A stretch of DNA of 64,000 nt. It comes from Achromobacter sp. RTa (GTDB lineage: Bacteria > Pseudomonadota > Gammaproteobacteria > Burkholderiales > Burkholderiaceae_B). Below the pieces are notes generated by a model, which made no database searches, was not told where the DNA came from, and was given only the letters and a program-made list of their open reading frames with translations. The stretch covers positions 548,830-612,829 of the forward strand of contig NZ_JPYO01000042.1 of assembly GCF_000757485.1 (NCBI RefSeq), read 5' to 3'. The stretch's first letter is position 1. Each line of letters begins with the position of its first letter. The translations under genes and the position numbers were made by a program. Positions 8,457 to 18,612 of the stretch are shown here, piece by piece.

Positions 8457-9701
8457 TCAAATCGCGCCGGCCCGCCGCCGCACGCTGTACAGGCACACCT
8501 GGTTGCGGCCGCCGTCCTTGGCCCGGTAGAGCGCCTGGTCGGCCGCCTTGATCACCGCTTCCGGCCCGCGCAGCGCTTCGCTGCGTTCGGCCACTCCCAC
8601 ACTGACGGTCACGCGCAGCGGCCGCGCATTGGGCCCGTCGCGCCCGCTCCGCCGGCGCATGCCGAGCCGGTCGGCCTTGGGACGGGCCGGCTTGTCGCGC
8701 AAGCGCATCTGGTAGGCCTCGATGGCGCGCCTGACGCTTTCCAGGTGCGGCTTGCATTCCGCCGCGGTCTTGCCGGGAAACACCAGCGTGAATTCTTCTC
8801 CTCCGAAGCGGTAGGCGTGCCCGCCGCCCGGCACCCGGCGCAATTGCGCGGCCACCATGCGCAGGACCTGATCGCCGACGTCATGGCCGTGGGTATCGTT
8901 GAACGCCTTGAAGTGGTCCACGTCGGCCATCGCCAGGGCGTAAACCCGCCCTCCCATGCGCTGCAGTCTTTCGTTCAGCGCGCGCCTGCCCGGCAGGCCG
9001 GTCAGCTCGTCCAGGAAGGCCATGTGGAAACCTTCGTGCGCGAGCGACACGCACAGCGCCGTCAGCGCGGCAGTGGACATCAGCGCCAGTTCGACGGGAT
9101 GCTGCGCGCCGCGCGGCAAGGCCCAGGCCATGCACACGAAGCCCAGCCATTGCCCGGCCTGCTGCGGCCGGCCGTAGCGCAGGAGCAGCAGGGTCAGCGC
9201 CAGGCCGGTGGCCAGCAATGCGACCAGCCCCTCGATCGGCACGTTCAGATGGGCGAGCCGGCCCTGGACGGTCAGCACGCCGAGCGCCGCGGGCATCCCT
9301 TCCTTGCCGGCCAGCGCGATCGCCGCCGCGCCCAGCGCCATCAGGCCCACGCGCGCCGCGGTGTCCACCAGCATGCTGGAGCGCTCGGACCACAGGGCGT
9401 TGACCGCGTAGACCAGCGACCACCACGCCATGGCGGGCCCCAGCGCCCAGGGCGCATCCTGTCCCAGCGCCGGCCAGGCCGCCGTGGCGGCCAGCACGCA
9501 CAGCGTCAGCGCCAGCGTCTGCGAACGCTGGTACATGAAACAAGTGGCCGCGCAGATCAGCGCCATCGCCCAAGGCATGAACGGCACGATCAGCGTCAGC
9601 GTCGGCGGCCATTCCCGCCACAACAGCAGGGCCACCGCCGCGGCCACCGGCAGCGCGGGATAGAACAACAGGGGCAGCCAGGGGACATGGGGGTAACGCA
9701 C
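8457..9701 (-). CDS. Membrane diguanylate cyclase (GGDEF domain)
   Basis: Makes cyclic di-GMP from two GTP. The 414-residue protein has six or so membrane segments in the first 225 residues and then a GGDEF domain. The active-site loop is GGEEF (300-304) and the metal and GTP motifs DELTGLPGRR and ADVDHFKAFND are intact, so it should be active. No RxxD inhibitory site is seen before the GGEEF, so product inhibition is probably weak. About 25 extra basic residues (around 333-360) interrupt the domain after the active loop. No known sensor domain is recognised in the membrane part. Confidence 0.92.
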   Translation of the reverse strand: MRYPHVPWLPLLFYPALPVAAAVALLLWREWPPTLTLIVPFMPWAMALICAATCFMYQRSQTLALTLCVLAATAAWPALGQDAPWALGPAMAWWSLVYAVNALWSERSSMLVDTAARVGLMALGAAAIALAGKEGMPAALGVLTVQGRLAHLNVPIEGLVALLATGLALTLLLLRYGRPQQAGQWLGFVCMAWALPRGAQHPVELALMSTAALTALCVSLAHEGFHMAFLDELTGLPGRRALNERLQRMGGRVYALAMADVDHFKAFNDTHGHDVGDQVLRMVAAQLRRVPGGGHAYRFGGEEFTLVFPGKTAAECKPHLESVRRAIEAYQMRLRDKPARPKADRLGMRRRSGRDGPNARPLRVTVSVGVAERSEALRGPEAVIKAADQALYRAKDGGRNQVCLYSVRRRAGAI

Positions 9702-9862
9702 GGATCGGGGCCTTGCTCACGCTTGCGGAAATGACGTCGCCAGATCGGCAAACACATATAAAGTCATTTACGGACGCGGCGAGGGGTTCTTTAGCACCCG
9801 CCGCGCAACACCGGGCCTGGCGCCCATGCTATGTTTTCCGCCATACCCGAAGGAAAACTTCC

Positions 9863-10714
9863 ATGCGTATCCTGGTCAATATCGATGTGCCCGATCTGGA
9901 ACATGCCATCGACTTCTATCGCCGCGCCTTCGGCCTGAGGCTGCAGCGCCGGCTGGGCCCCAAGGCCGCCGAAATGCGCGGCGCCGAAGCCCCCATCTAC
10001 CTGCTGGAAAAGGCGGCCGGAACGCCCGCCGCAGGCGCCGCGCGGCAGCCGCGCGACTACGCCAGGCATTGGACGCCCGTTCACCTGGACATGGTGGTGG
10101 AGGACGCGGACCTGGCGGTCGAGCGGGCCGTGGCCGCTGGCGCGCGCCTGGAAGACCCGGCCGTATCGCACGAATGGGGCCGCATTGCGCATCTGAGCGA
10201 CCCCTACGGGCACGGCATATGCATCCTGCAGTTCCTGGGCCGGGGCTACGACGCGCTGGCGGTGGCCGACATCAGGTATGAACCCGTCGAAGAAGCGGAC
10301 TTCGACGCGCTGCTGGCGCTGCGCATCGAAGCCATGCGCGAAAGCCTGGAGCGCCTGGGGCGCTTCGATCCGGAGCGCGCGCGCTCACGCCTGCGCGGCA
10401 CGTTCCGGCCGGAACATACCTGGTCCATCGAGCTGGACGGCCAGCGGGTGGGCTTCTACGCGCTGAGCCCGGATGGCGACGGCCTGCGCCTGGATCACCT
10501 GTATCTGCGGCCCTGCGCCCAGGGAGAAGGCCTGGGCGGCCAGGTCTTGCGGCGTATCCTGCAAGACGCCGACCGCCTTGGCTTGCCGGTGCGCGTGGGC
10601 GCGTTGCGCGGCAGCGATTCGAACCGCTTCTATCGCCGGCATGGATTCGTCCAGACCGCCGAAAGCGAATGGGATATCGATTACCTGCGGCCGGCGCAAG
10701 CGCCGGCCGGCTGA
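9863..10714 (+). CDS. Fusion of a VOC (glyoxalase-like) domain and a GNAT acetyltransferase domain
   Basis: A single 283-residue frame. Residues 1-125 resemble the VOC fold (MRILVNIDVPDLEHAIDFY, DPYGHGICILQFLG). Residues 130-283 resemble GNAT acetyltransferases, with LRPCAQGEGLGGQVLRR as the acetyl-CoA loop and SDSNRFYRRHGFVQ near the end. The start at 9863 is preceded by AAGGA; the open frame upstream of it is non-family. VOC proteins bind or modify small molecules such as antibiotics and GNATs acetylate amines, so a small-molecule resistance or modification role is plausible but not shown. The stop is 4 bases from the convergent dcd stop. Confidence 0.85.
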   Translation: MRILVNIDVPDLEHAIDFYRRAFGLRLQRRLGPKAAEMRGAEAPIYLLEKAAGTPAAGAARQPRDYARHWTPVHLDMVVEDADLAVERAVAAGARLEDPAVSHEWGRIAHLSDPYGHGICILQFLGRGYDALAVADIRYEPVEEADFDALLALRIEAMRESLERLGRFDPERARSRLRGTFRPEHTWSIELDGQRVGFYALSPDGDGLRLDHLYLRPCAQGEGLGGQVLRRILQDADRLGLPVRVGALRGSDSNRFYRRHGFVQTAESEWDIDYLRPAQAPAG

Positions 10715-10718
10715 GGCC

Positions 10719-11282
10719 TCAGGTGCGCGGCAGCGTCACGCCGCGCTGGCCCTGGTACTTGCCGCCGCGGTCGCGATAGGACGTCTCGCAGATCTCGTCG
10801 CTTTCCAGGAACAGCATCTGCGCGCAGCCTTCGCCGGCGTAGATCTTGGCCGGCAGCGGCGTGGTGTTCGAGAACTCCAGCGTCACGTGGCCTTCCCATT
10901 CGGGCTCCAGCGGCGTGACGTTGACGATGATGCCGCAACGGGCGTAGGTGCTCTTGCCCAGGCAGACCGTCAGGACGCTGCGGGGAATGCGGAAGTATTC
11001 GACCGTGCGGGCCAGCGCGAACGAGTTTGGCGGGATGATGCAGACATCGCCCTTGAAGTCCACGAACGAGCCTTCGTCGAAATTCTTGGGATCGACGATG
11101 GTGGAATTGATGTTCGTGAAGATCTTGAATTCATCGGCGCAGCGCACGTCGTAGCCGTAGCTGCTGGTGCCGTAGCTGACGATGCGCCCGCCATTGGCCG
11201 TGCGGACCTGCCCCGGTTCGAAGGGTTCGATCATGCCGGCTTCGGCCTGGCGGCGGATCCAGCGGTCGCTCTTGATGCTCAT
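10719..11282 (-). CDS. dcd: dCTP deaminase
   Basis: Deaminates dCTP to dUTP, feeding dTMP synthesis. It has 187 residues starting [12 protein letters not shown] at 11282; the upstream in-frame ATG/GTG region is not family-like. Hallmarks are SYGYDVRC near residues 40-47, [11 protein letters not shown] containing the Ser/Arg active-site pair, and [14 protein letters not shown] with the catalytic glutamate. It follows tamB by 98 bases on the same strand, with a strong hairpin between. Confidence 0.97.
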   Translation of the reverse strand: MSIKSDRWIRRQAEAGMIEPFEPGQVRTANGGRIVSYGTSSYGYDVRCADEFKIFTNINSTIVDPKNFDEGSFVDFKGDVCIIPPNSFALARTVEYFRIPRSVLTVCLGKSTYARCGIIVNVTPLEPEWEGHVTLEFSNTTPLPAKIYAGEGCAQMLFLESDEICETSYRDRGGKYQGQRGVTLPRT

Positions 11283-11351
11283 GGTGGGAATGGTGCTAGG
11301 GAGTGGAATGGGCACCATTTTATCCCGAGCGCGGGCGCGCTGCCGGCGGCG

Positions 11352-11374
11352 GCCGGGCGGGGCAGCCGCCCGGC
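11352..11374. repeat. GC hairpin between tamB and dcd
   Basis: GCCGGGCGG (11352-11360) pairs perfectly with CCGCCCGGC (11366-11374) around a 5-base loop just after the tamB stop. No run of T follows on the minus strand, so it is not a standard intrinsic terminator. It may stabilise the tamB 3' end or slow the polymerase before dcd. Confidence 0.4.
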
Positions 11375-11380
11375 TTCGCT

Positions 11381-14300
11381 TCAGTTGCCCCAGAAGGTCC
11401 GGTAGACCAGCGCAATGCCGTTGACCGCGCCCCCTTTCAGGTCCACCGACAGGCCGCGCGCCAGCCGGTAGCTGGCCCGGCCCACGGTATCGGTGCCGGA
11501 GAGCGCCTGCTCGACGCTCAGGGTGATGCCGTTGGCGAAGGTCTTGCTGGCCACCAGGAATTGCGTGGCCAACTGGCTGTCGCTGTCGCGGTTCACGTCG
11601 CCAGCCACCGTGCGGTCGGGCAGGATGCTGCCCGAACTGCCGATGTTGCCGGTCTTGATGCTGACGTCGTCCAGCCCGAACTGCTTGTAGAACGGCTGCC
11701 CGCCCCCCAGCAGCGCCGTGCCCACCGACATCAGCAGCGCGGCGTCCCCGCCGCTTTCATCGGGGCCGCGGCCCAGGAGCAGCCAGGACAGCTTTTCCAC
11801 GTCGCTCACGTCCGGATAGGAAACCAGGTCGATGCGCGGCCGCTGCGCGGTGCCGACCACCTTGACGCCCGCCTCGACCTGTTCGCCCGTGCGCAGCGCT
11901 TCGATGTCCAGCAGCGGATTGTCCAGGCGGCCCTGGAAGGTCAGCGTGCCGCGGCTCAGGCGCAGCTTCTGGCCGTACGCCTCGATGCCGCCGCCACGCG
12001 TGCGCAGCGCGCCCACGCCGGTCAGGCGGCCATCCTGCAGCAGGATCTGGATGGAGCCCAGCAGGCCGGCGTCCAGCCCCATGCCGGTGATGTAGAAGCG
12101 CGGCCCCATGTCGAATTTCAGGTTCATGCTGGTCTGCAGCGGCGTGGAGACCGTGCCGGGATCGTCTCCCGGGCGGCGCACCTTGACGTCGTCGTCCAGC
12201 GACGGCACGCCCTGGAGGATCTCCAGGCTGAACCAGCCCGCGTCCGCCTTCAGGTCGCCCACGATGTCGATGCGCGGCATGGCCGCCTTCACGTCGATGA
12301 CGCCCGACACCATGGCGTAACGGTCCGAACGCTGCAACGCCGGGAAGCGGTGCAGCGTCAGCCGGATATCGCCGCCGCCGTCGATGAAATTCCATTGGCC
12401 CTTGGCCTCGGCGTAACCGCCCTTGGCCTCGGGATTGGTCGTGATCCATTCCTTGGTGCGCCACTCGGCCGGCATCACTCGCAGCGAAGCCGGGAAACGC
12501 AGGCTCTCCAGCACCACCCGGTCGCCGTCCAGGCGCGCGGACAAGGTGCCATCGATCAGCCGCACGCCGTCGTCGATGCGCACCACGCGCAACTTTTCGC
12601 CGCGGATGTTGCCGCTGGCCGACCATTTGCCGGCCAAGGTGCCCTGGGCTTCCAGATTGGCCTTGAGCGAGCCGCCCACCTCCATCGAGTCCCCCACGAA
12701 CAGCCCCACCCAGGCCAGGTCGGCGATGTCGGCGTCCAGCTTGGCGCGCAGCGGTTGCCGGGGATCCAGCGCCATGCCGCCCTTGGCGTCCACCACCAGC
12801 ACGGCAGTGCCGCTGCCGTTGATGAGGCCCATCTTGTCGGTGGCCAGATTGACCTTGGCGTCCAGGCGGCTGGCGTTGGCGGAGGTCGGCGTGGCGGTCA
12901 GGTCCAACACCAGCGCCTTCAGCCCCAGCGGGATGGGGGGATCGCCCGGGATCAGCAGGTCGCCTTCGCGGCGCGCGATGCGCGCCTTCCCGCCCAGCCG
13001 GCCGTCGAACTTCAGGTCCCACAGCACGTCCAGCGCAATGCGGCGCTGGCCCTCAGGCACCATCGCGTTCACGCGGGTCGGCCGCTTGCCCAGCTTGGCC
13101 GCAGCTTCGGGATTGAGCGCCCCGATCACCTGTCGCGCCATGGCGGCCGTGATCACCAGATTGTCGGCCTGGCCAGCGGTTTCCCAACGCTTGCCGCCGC
13201 CTCGCGACCCTTGGTGCGCCAGGACCACGCGCTCCTTGCCAGGCAGCGTCAGGCTCAGCGCCGTCTGCCCGACCTGCCACTGCCATTGCGGCTCCACGGC
13301 GGACGGCACGTAGGCCAGCGTGACCGGCCGGTCCACCGCCACCGCAAAGCCGGCGGTCTCGGCCGTCAGCCGCGAGAACGAACCGCGCCACCCGGGCAGG
13401 GCGGCATCGGGCGCGCCGGCCGGCCCCTTGCCCCAGGCGCCGGTAAAAGCGATGTTGGCCTTGGCGGGAGCTTCCCCCAGCACGCCCGCGCGCGGCTTGG
13501 GCGGCGTGTAGGCGGCAGCAAGCTCGCCGCGATGCGCGGCCAGCGTGCCCGCCAGCTTGCCCTTCAGTTCCGCGCCGCCGGGAATACCGGGCCAGAACGC
13601 ATCCAGCTGGGGCGCCTTGGCATCCAGCGTCAGCGCGCCGTCCTTGGCGTCCAGCTCGCCCGTGGCCTGGATGCGGTTTCGTCCCAGCTTCAGGTCTACG
13701 TCCAGCCCGTGGATGCGCAGGCCCGCCAGCGGATCGGCCTCGGGCGCGGCGGGCGCCGCGGCATCGGCCGGCGCGGCGATGTCCACCTGGGCCTTGAGCG
13801 CGCCGGTCAGAGGCTGCTTGTTCCAGCGCGAGCCCTCTTCGAAACGCAGGTCCGCCGCGGCATGGCGCAACTGGCTGAGGTTCTCGATGTCGGCCTGCAC
13901 ATCGCCGCGCACGGTCAGCACCGCGGGCGGGATGTCCTTGCCCAGCCAGGGCGACAGATCCAGGCGCTGGGCGCTTATCGTGCCCGCGATGCGGTCGCGG
14001 CCCGCCCCTTGCGCGCTATCCGATTGCAGGTCGAGTTGCGCCGCGAGAGTGGATTTGTCGGGCAATTGCGCCCGTGCCCGGGCGCTGCGCAGGACCAGCG
14101 CCGTGCGCGGCGCCAGATCGGCCGTCACATCCAACAGCAGGCCTGAGCCCTCGCCGTCCAGCTTGGCCTGGATGCCATCCAGCGAACCGGCCGCATCGGC
14201 GCGCAGCACCACCTGGCAGGCGGGCCGGGGCGGCTCGGGGGAGTCCGGCTTGGGATCGGCTTTGGCGTCCGCCTTCGGATCGGGCTTCTTGCCGGCGCCC

Positions 14301-15016
14301 GCCGGGCGGTCATATACGCTGCTCAGCTTGTCGGCCTCGCATAGCGGGGAATCGGGGCCGGTTCCGCGCGCGGTCAGGTCGAGCCGCGCGGTGAATGGCC
14401 AGGGGTCGGCCATGCCTTGCAGGTCGGCCTGGCCGGAAATGTCGGCCTGCGCGGCTTCGTGGCCCACGCGCAGGCTGGCGACGCGCAACTGCGCGCCCTG
14501 CTTGCCCGCCGCGAACGTGGCGTCCAGGCTGCCGAGGCTCACCGGCAAGGGCTGGCCGTCCTGTTCCAGCTGGAAATCGCCCAGCGCGATCCGGTCCACG
14601 GCAATGTCCACCGGCAGCGAGGGCAACGCGAACGGCTCGCCGTCGTCTTCCTCCGGCTCCGTGCCGGTCGATGGGGCCAGGGCAACGCGCACCGCCCCCG
14701 CCGACACCTCGCGCACGTGCAGCAGGCGATCGCCCAGGGCGCGCCAGTGCACATCCAGCCGCAGATCGGTGAGGTCGACGCGGGTGCCGCCGACGTCCAG
14801 GTCCAGCTTGCCTACCGACACGCCGCGCAGCAGCGAGCCGTTCACATCCAGCGCCTGACCGTTCAATTGCTGCGCGGCCGTGGTCAGCAGCAGGCGCGTC
14901 CCGTTCTGCGAGCCGACCAGCCAGAACAGGAACCCTCCCGCCAGCACGGCCAGCATGGCCAGGCCCGGCAACCACCACACCAGCACGTGACGCAGGAATT
15001 TGCGCAGGCCCTTCAA
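11381..15016 (-). CDS. tamB: Translocation and assembly module inner membrane component TamB
   Basis: Large envelope-spanning protein of 1211 residues. It has one N-terminal membrane anchor (about 12-36, [17 protein letters not shown]) and a long beta-rich periplasmic body with a C-terminal DUF490/TamB domain. The end reads [24 protein letters not shown], typical of TamB. TamA/TamB assist autotransporter insertion, and TamB-like proteins are now thought to carry phospholipid to the outer membrane. It overlaps tamA by 4 bases. A low-complexity Pro/Asp/Lys stretch near residues 240-265 probably is a flexible linker. Confidence 0.93.
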   Translation of the reverse strand: MKGLRKFLRHVLVWWLPGLAMLAVLAGGFLFWLVGSQNGTRLLLTTAAQQLNGQALDVNGSLLRGVSVGKLDLDVGGTRVDLTDLRLDVHWRALGDRLLHVREVSAGAVRVALAPSTGTEPEEDDGEPFALPSLPVDIAVDRIALGDFQLEQDGQPLPVSLGSLDATFAAGKQGAQLRVASLRVGHEAAQADISGQADLQGMADPWPFTARLDLTARGTGPDSPLCEADKLSSVYDRPAGAGKKPDPKADAKADPKPDSPEPPRPACQVVLRADAAGSLDGIQAKLDGEGSGLLLDVTADLAPRTALVLRSARARAQLPDKSTLAAQLDLQSDSAQGAGRDRIAGTISAQRLDLSPWLGKDIPPAVLTVRGDVQADIENLSQLRHAAADLRFEEGSRWNKQPLTGALKAQVDIAAPADAAAPAAPEADPLAGLRIHGLDVDLKLGRNRIQATGELDAKDGALTLDAKAPQLDAFWPGIPGGAELKGKLAGTLAAHRGELAAAYTPPKPRAGVLGEAPAKANIAFTGAWGKGPAGAPDAALPGWRGSFSRLTAETAGFAVAVDRPVTLAYVPSAVEPQWQWQVGQTALSLTLPGKERVVLAHQGSRGGGKRWETAGQADNLVITAAMARQVIGALNPEAAAKLGKRPTRVNAMVPEGQRRIALDVLWDLKFDGRLGGKARIARREGDLLIPGDPPIPLGLKALVLDLTATPTSANASRLDAKVNLATDKMGLINGSGTAVLVVDAKGGMALDPRQPLRAKLDADIADLAWVGLFVGDSMEVGGSLKANLEAQGTLAGKWSASGNIRGEKLRVVRIDDGVRLIDGTLSARLDGDRVVLESLRFPASLRVMPAEWRTKEWITTNPEAKGGYAEAKGQWNFIDGGGDIRLTLHRFPALQRSDRYAMVSGVIDVKAAMPRIDIVGDLKADAGWFSLEILQGVPSLDDDVKVRRPGDDPGTVSTPLQTSMNLKFDMGPRFYITGMGLDAGLLGSIQILLQDGRLTGVGALRTRGGGIEAYGQKLRLSRGTLTFQGRLDNPLLDIEALRTGEQVEAGVKVVGTAQRPRIDLVSYPDVSDVEKLSWLLLGRGPDESGGDAALLMSVGTALLGGGQPFYKQFGLDDVSIKTGNIGSSGSILPDRTVAGDVNRDSDSQLATQFLVASKTFANGITLSVEQALSGTDTVGRASYRLARGLSVDLKGGAVNGIALVYRTFWGN

Positions 15017-16905
15017 AACGCGATCCCCAAGGAAAAATGCAGGCGCAGGTCGCGGTCGCGCTGGCCGTAGGCAACGTCCAGGAACAAGGGGCCGGCCGGC
15101 GTGCGCACGCGCGCGCCGACGCCGTAGCCCACCGCCATCGACATGTCGCCGAACGATTCCGCGGCATCGCCGGCGTCCACGAACACGCCCATGCCCCAGC
15201 GTTCATTGAAGTAGTGGTCGTATTCGATGCTGCCGACCAGCAGCGTGGGCGCGCCCACCACGGCATCGTCCTGCTCTACGCCGATGCTCTGGTACTTGTA
15301 ACCGCGGATCGAACGCGCGCCGCCCGTGCGGAAGCCGAAGTCGTCCGGCACCCGGACCTTGCTGTTGGACCACACCCGGCCCACCTCGCCGCGCACGGTC
15401 AGCACGTCGAGCTTGCCGATGGGCCACCATTTCTGGGCCCGCAGCCGGGCCCGGGTATAGGGTTCGCCGGTGTCCAGGGTCACGCCCACGCCGCCGCCCA
15501 CCGCGATCAGGTTGCCTTCGCGCGGGTCGTACTTGTTGTCCACGTCGCGGCGCAGCCATTCCGCCGTGGCGGTCAGGGTCGGCAGCTTGTATTGGTCGCC
15601 GCCATCGATCTTCACGTGGTCCTGCGCCAGCAGCAGGCCCCAGCGGGTTTCGTATTCGACCCGGCTGTCGCCCGCGCCCTTGCGTTCCTGCAGGCGCGTC
15701 GCGCCCAGGGCGTAACGGGTGACATCCAGCCCCTGGATGTCGGAATGGTCGAACAGGAGGCCGAAGGAATCCTTGTAGCCCCGCTCGTTCGGCGGCAACA
15801 GGAAATCCGTGTAGGCGCGCTGCCGCAGCCGGTCCACGCTGAAGCCCGTCTCCATGGTGACAGGCTGGCCGAACACCACGTTCTGCCGGTACAGCGACTC
15901 CACGCGCAGGCCGGCCTCGTCGTCCACCCCGATCGATCCGGTGAAACGCTTGGGCGGCGCTTCCACCACCCGCACCTGCACGGGCAGGGTCACCTCGCCG
16001 TTCGAGTCGTAGACGGGCGGTGGCGGCGGCATGGCGCCGGACACGGAGGGATCGCCCGCCGGCGTGGCGGCGGCCAGGTCGGTAGACCCCGGCGCGCGCG
16101 CGCGGTCGGCGTTGGGCGCGGGCGCCGGCTGCGTGTTGCCCGGTTGCTCCAGCGACACGAACGCGCCGCGGAAAAAGGCGGTGGATTGCAGGTCCTGCTG
16201 CCAGGTGTCCAGCTTGTTCTGGTCATAGGCGGCGCCCGGCGAATAGCGCACATAGCGCTCCACCAGCTTCTCGGGAACCCGCTTCAGGCCTTCGGTCGTG
16301 AGTTCTCCCATGCGGACCTGGGGGCCGCTGTCTATCGTGACGCGCAAGGCGGCCGACGCCGCGTCGGCCTCGATTTCGGCCTCCGACGCCGTCATGCGCG
16401 CCAGCATGAAGTCACGCGAAGACACCGCATCCAGCAGAGTCGACTTGGCCTTGTTCCAGTCGCTATTGATGAACGGCTGCCCCGCCTTGAGCTGCCAGTC
16501 GTCGCGCAGCTTCTGCACCCGCGGGGCGAACTCCGGCCGGGTGATGCGGCCGGTGAATTTGAGATCCACCGACGAGACGGTGGTGCGCTTGCCGGAAACG
16601 ATGCTGATGTCCCAGGTTTCCCCGCCGATATCGGTGCCGGCCTCTAGCTTCACCGTGGGTGAAAAATAGCCCTGGGTGGCCAGGGCCGCCAGGGTCGCGT
16701 CGCGCGCGCGGCGGCGCAGGCGGTTGATTTCACCGCCGTCCTGATCCTCCGCCAGCCGCGCGATCGCATCGACCGCCTCGGTGATCGCCTGCAGGGCGGC
16801 CGGCGGCACGCCGCCGGGATCCACGATGATTTCCGGGCGTTTGGCCAAGGCCTCGCCCGTCATCATGAAAAGTCCTGCCAAGAAGGCGCGGGCTGCCCAC
16901 CGCAT
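15013..16905 (-). CDS. tamA: Outer membrane translocation and assembly module TamA
   Basis: Outer membrane protein of the BamA/Omp85 family, 630 residues. It has a signal peptide (1-21), POTRA-type periplasmic repeats up to about 320, and a C-terminal 16-strand barrel ending [11 protein letters not shown] with the terminal aromatic residue. The barrel contains GGARSIRGYKYQSIG, the family FxGG/RGY region. A Pro/Ala-rich insert around 230-285 separates the POTRA part from the barrel. It begins 3 bases after the apbC stop and overlaps tamB by 4 bases, so the three genes form one operon. Confidence 0.93.
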   Translation of the reverse strand: MRWAARAFLAGLFMMTGEALAKRPEIIVDPGGVPPAALQAITEAVDAIARLAEDQDGGEINRLRRRARDATLAALATQGYFSPTVKLEAGTDIGGETWDISIVSGKRTTVSSVDLKFTGRITRPEFAPRVQKLRDDWQLKAGQPFINSDWNKAKSTLLDAVSSRDFMLARMTASEAEIEADAASAALRVTIDSGPQVRMGELTTEGLKRVPEKLVERYVRYSPGAAYDQNKLDTWQQDLQSTAFFRGAFVSLEQPGNTQPAPAPNADRARAPGSTDLAAATPAGDPSVSGAMPPPPPVYDSNGEVTLPVQVRVVEAPPKRFTGSIGVDDEAGLRVESLYRQNVVFGQPVTMETGFSVDRLRQRAYTDFLLPPNERGYKDSFGLLFDHSDIQGLDVTRYALGATRLQERKGAGDSRVEYETRWGLLLAQDHVKIDGGDQYKLPTLTATAEWLRRDVDNKYDPREGNLIAVGGGVGVTLDTGEPYTRARLRAQKWWPIGKLDVLTVRGEVGRVWSNSKVRVPDDFGFRTGGARSIRGYKYQSIGVEQDDAVVGAPTLLVGSIEYDHYFNERWGMGVFVDAGDAAESFGDMSMAVGYGVGARVRTPAGPLFLDVAYGQRDRDLRLHFSLGIAF

Positions 16906-16908
16906 GCT

Positions 16909-17997
16909 TCAGGTCGGTTGCTGCACGACGATGGACGGGAACTTGCCGGCCATGTCGCGCGGGAGCGCGGCGACGCCGGCCGCCAGTTTCCTGGCGATGC
17001 CGCGATACAGCGCCGCGGCTTCGCTGCCCGGGTCCGAGGCCACGGTCGGCGCGCCCGTGTCCGTCTGCTCGCGGATCGCCATGGTCAGCGGCAGGCTCCC
17101 CAACCAGGGCGTGTGGTACTGCTCGGCCATGCGCTGGCCGCCGCCTTCGCCGAAAATGTGCTCGGCGTGCCCGCACTGCGAGCAGATGTGGATGGCCATG
17201 TTCTCGACGACGCCCAGGATCGGCACTTCGACCTTCTGGAACATGCGCAAGCCCTTGCGCGCGTCCGCCAAGGCCAGGTCCTGAGGCGTGGTGACGATGA
17301 CGGCGCCGACGACCGGCACCTTCTGCGCCAGGGTCAGGGCCACGTCGCCCGTGCCCGGCGGCATGTCGACGATCAGGTAATCGAGATCCTGCCAGTTGGT
17401 CTGGCGCAGCAGCTGTTCCAGGGCCTGCGTCACCATCGGACCGCGCCAGATGGCGGGCGAATCGGCGTCGATCAGGAAACCGATGGAGTTGGCCTGCAGG
17501 CCGTGGCCCGTCAGCGGCTCCATGGTTTTGTTGTCGCGGCTCTCGGGGCGGCCCGAGATGCCCAGCATGGTCGGCACGCTGGGACCGTAGATGTCGGCGT
17601 CCAGCAGGCCGACCTTGGCGCCCTCCGCCGCCAGGGCCAGGGCCAGGTTCACCGCCGTGGTGCTCTTGCCCACGCCGCCCTTGCCGGAAGCCACCGCAAT
17701 AATGTTGCGCACGTTGGGCAGCGGCTTCAGCCCCTTCTGCACCGCGTGGGCCGCCACCTTCCAGGTGACGGAAACCTGCGCGCCCTGCACGCCGGCGGCG
17801 GCGAGCGCCGCCTCGGCGATTTCGCGCACCTGATCCTTGGCGCGGTCGGCGGGATAACCCAGTTCCAGCGACACCGCGACGCGGCCGCCGCCCAGCTGAA
17901 TGTCACGATCTTTTACAGAAACGCCCAAATCCAAACCGGTATTCGGGTCTTGCGCGGCGCGCAGCGCGGCGCGGATGTGTTCTATCGTTATACTCAT
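16909..17997 (-). CDS. apbC: Iron-sulfur cluster carrier protein ApbC/Mrp
   Basis: P-loop ATPase that carries Fe-S clusters to apo-enzymes. It has 362 residues: an N-terminal MIP18-like domain (1-85), then the Mrp ATPase. The deviant Walker A GKGGVGKS is at 105-112, LLDADIYGPS follows, and the cluster-binding CxxC is C272-S-Q-C275. It is the first gene of apbC-tamA-tamB. It is divergent from the small membrane protein gene at 18099. Confidence 0.96.
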   Translation of the reverse strand: MSITIEHIRAALRAAQDPNTGLDLGVSVKDRDIQLGGGRVAVSLELGYPADRAKDQVREIAEAALAAAGVQGAQVSVTWKVAAHAVQKGLKPLPNVRNIIAVASGKGGVGKSTTAVNLALALAAEGAKVGLLDADIYGPSVPTMLGISGRPESRDNKTMEPLTGHGLQANSIGFLIDADSPAIWRGPMVTQALEQLLRQTNWQDLDYLIVDMPPGTGDVALTLAQKVPVVGAVIVTTPQDLALADARKGLRMFQKVEVPILGVVENMAIHICSQCGHAEHIFGEGGGQRMAEQYHTPWLGSLPLTMAIREQTDTGAPTVASDPGSEAAALYRGIARKLAAGVAALPRDMAGKFPSIVVQQPT

Positions 17998-18098
17998 ATC
18001 ACTGTGGTTCCGTAGGCAGCGCGGCTTCTGCGCGCCGCCATCCCCTAAAGGATAGCGGATACCCGGGAACCTTTCGCTGCGTTTTGCATCCCAACTTC

Positions 18099-18374
18099 AT
18101 GACCAACACACTTATCCGCTTCTTCCGTGCCGTCCTATTCGCCGCCCTGGCCTTGATCGGCATGGCGATGGCGCTGGTGTTCATGCTTTCCACGGCCATC
18201 GCCGTGGCGATCCTGTACGTGGTCGCCAAGGTGCGCGGCAAGCCTTTCGGCGTCCGCGCCTATTGGAGCCAGCGCCAGGGCGCCCGCCCCGGCCCGTTCC
18301 AGTCGGCCGCCGCTCCGTTCGCCGCGCAGCCGCGCGGCGACGTGATCGACGTCGAAGCCCGCGAAATCCGCTGA
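18099..18374 (+). CDS. Small membrane protein of unknown function
   Basis: A 91-residue protein with a strong hydrophobic region at about 8-42 (FFRAVLFAALALIGMAMALV onward), probably one long or two short membrane helices. A basic segment (KVRGKPFGVRAYWSQRQ) follows and then an Ala/Pro-rich soluble tail ending DVIDVEAREIR. The ATG at 18099 is used in preference to a TTG at 18084. The family is not recognised. It stands alone between apbC (divergent) and metG. Confidence 0.7.
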   Translation: MTNTLIRFFRAVLFAALALIGMAMALVFMLSTAIAVAILYVVAKVRGKPFGVRAYWSQRQGARPGPFQSAAAPFAAQPRGDVIDVEAREIR

Positions 18375-18612
18375 CGGCGGTTTTCCCGATGCCCGCGGCG
18401 CCAGCGGGCCGCAGTTCCATGCGCTCGCCAGGCGGCATCGCCGCCGCTCCCGCCGCCTCCTTCCGCCCGTCCTGAATCCCGCCTGATCCGCCCCGCGCGG
18501 CAGGCGGGCCAAGTCATGGTCGGCCCGCCCCGGCGTCCCCGCCAGGCAAGTCTCCGCCATTGCCCTAAAATGGCCGGCCAACTCCTTTTTCCCTCAACCT
18601 CCATCGACAACC

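Noticed and set aside
11303-14146. A 947-codon plus-strand frame opposite tamB
   Set aside because: Composition is that of a reverse-strand shadow; tamB has the proper end motif and operon context.
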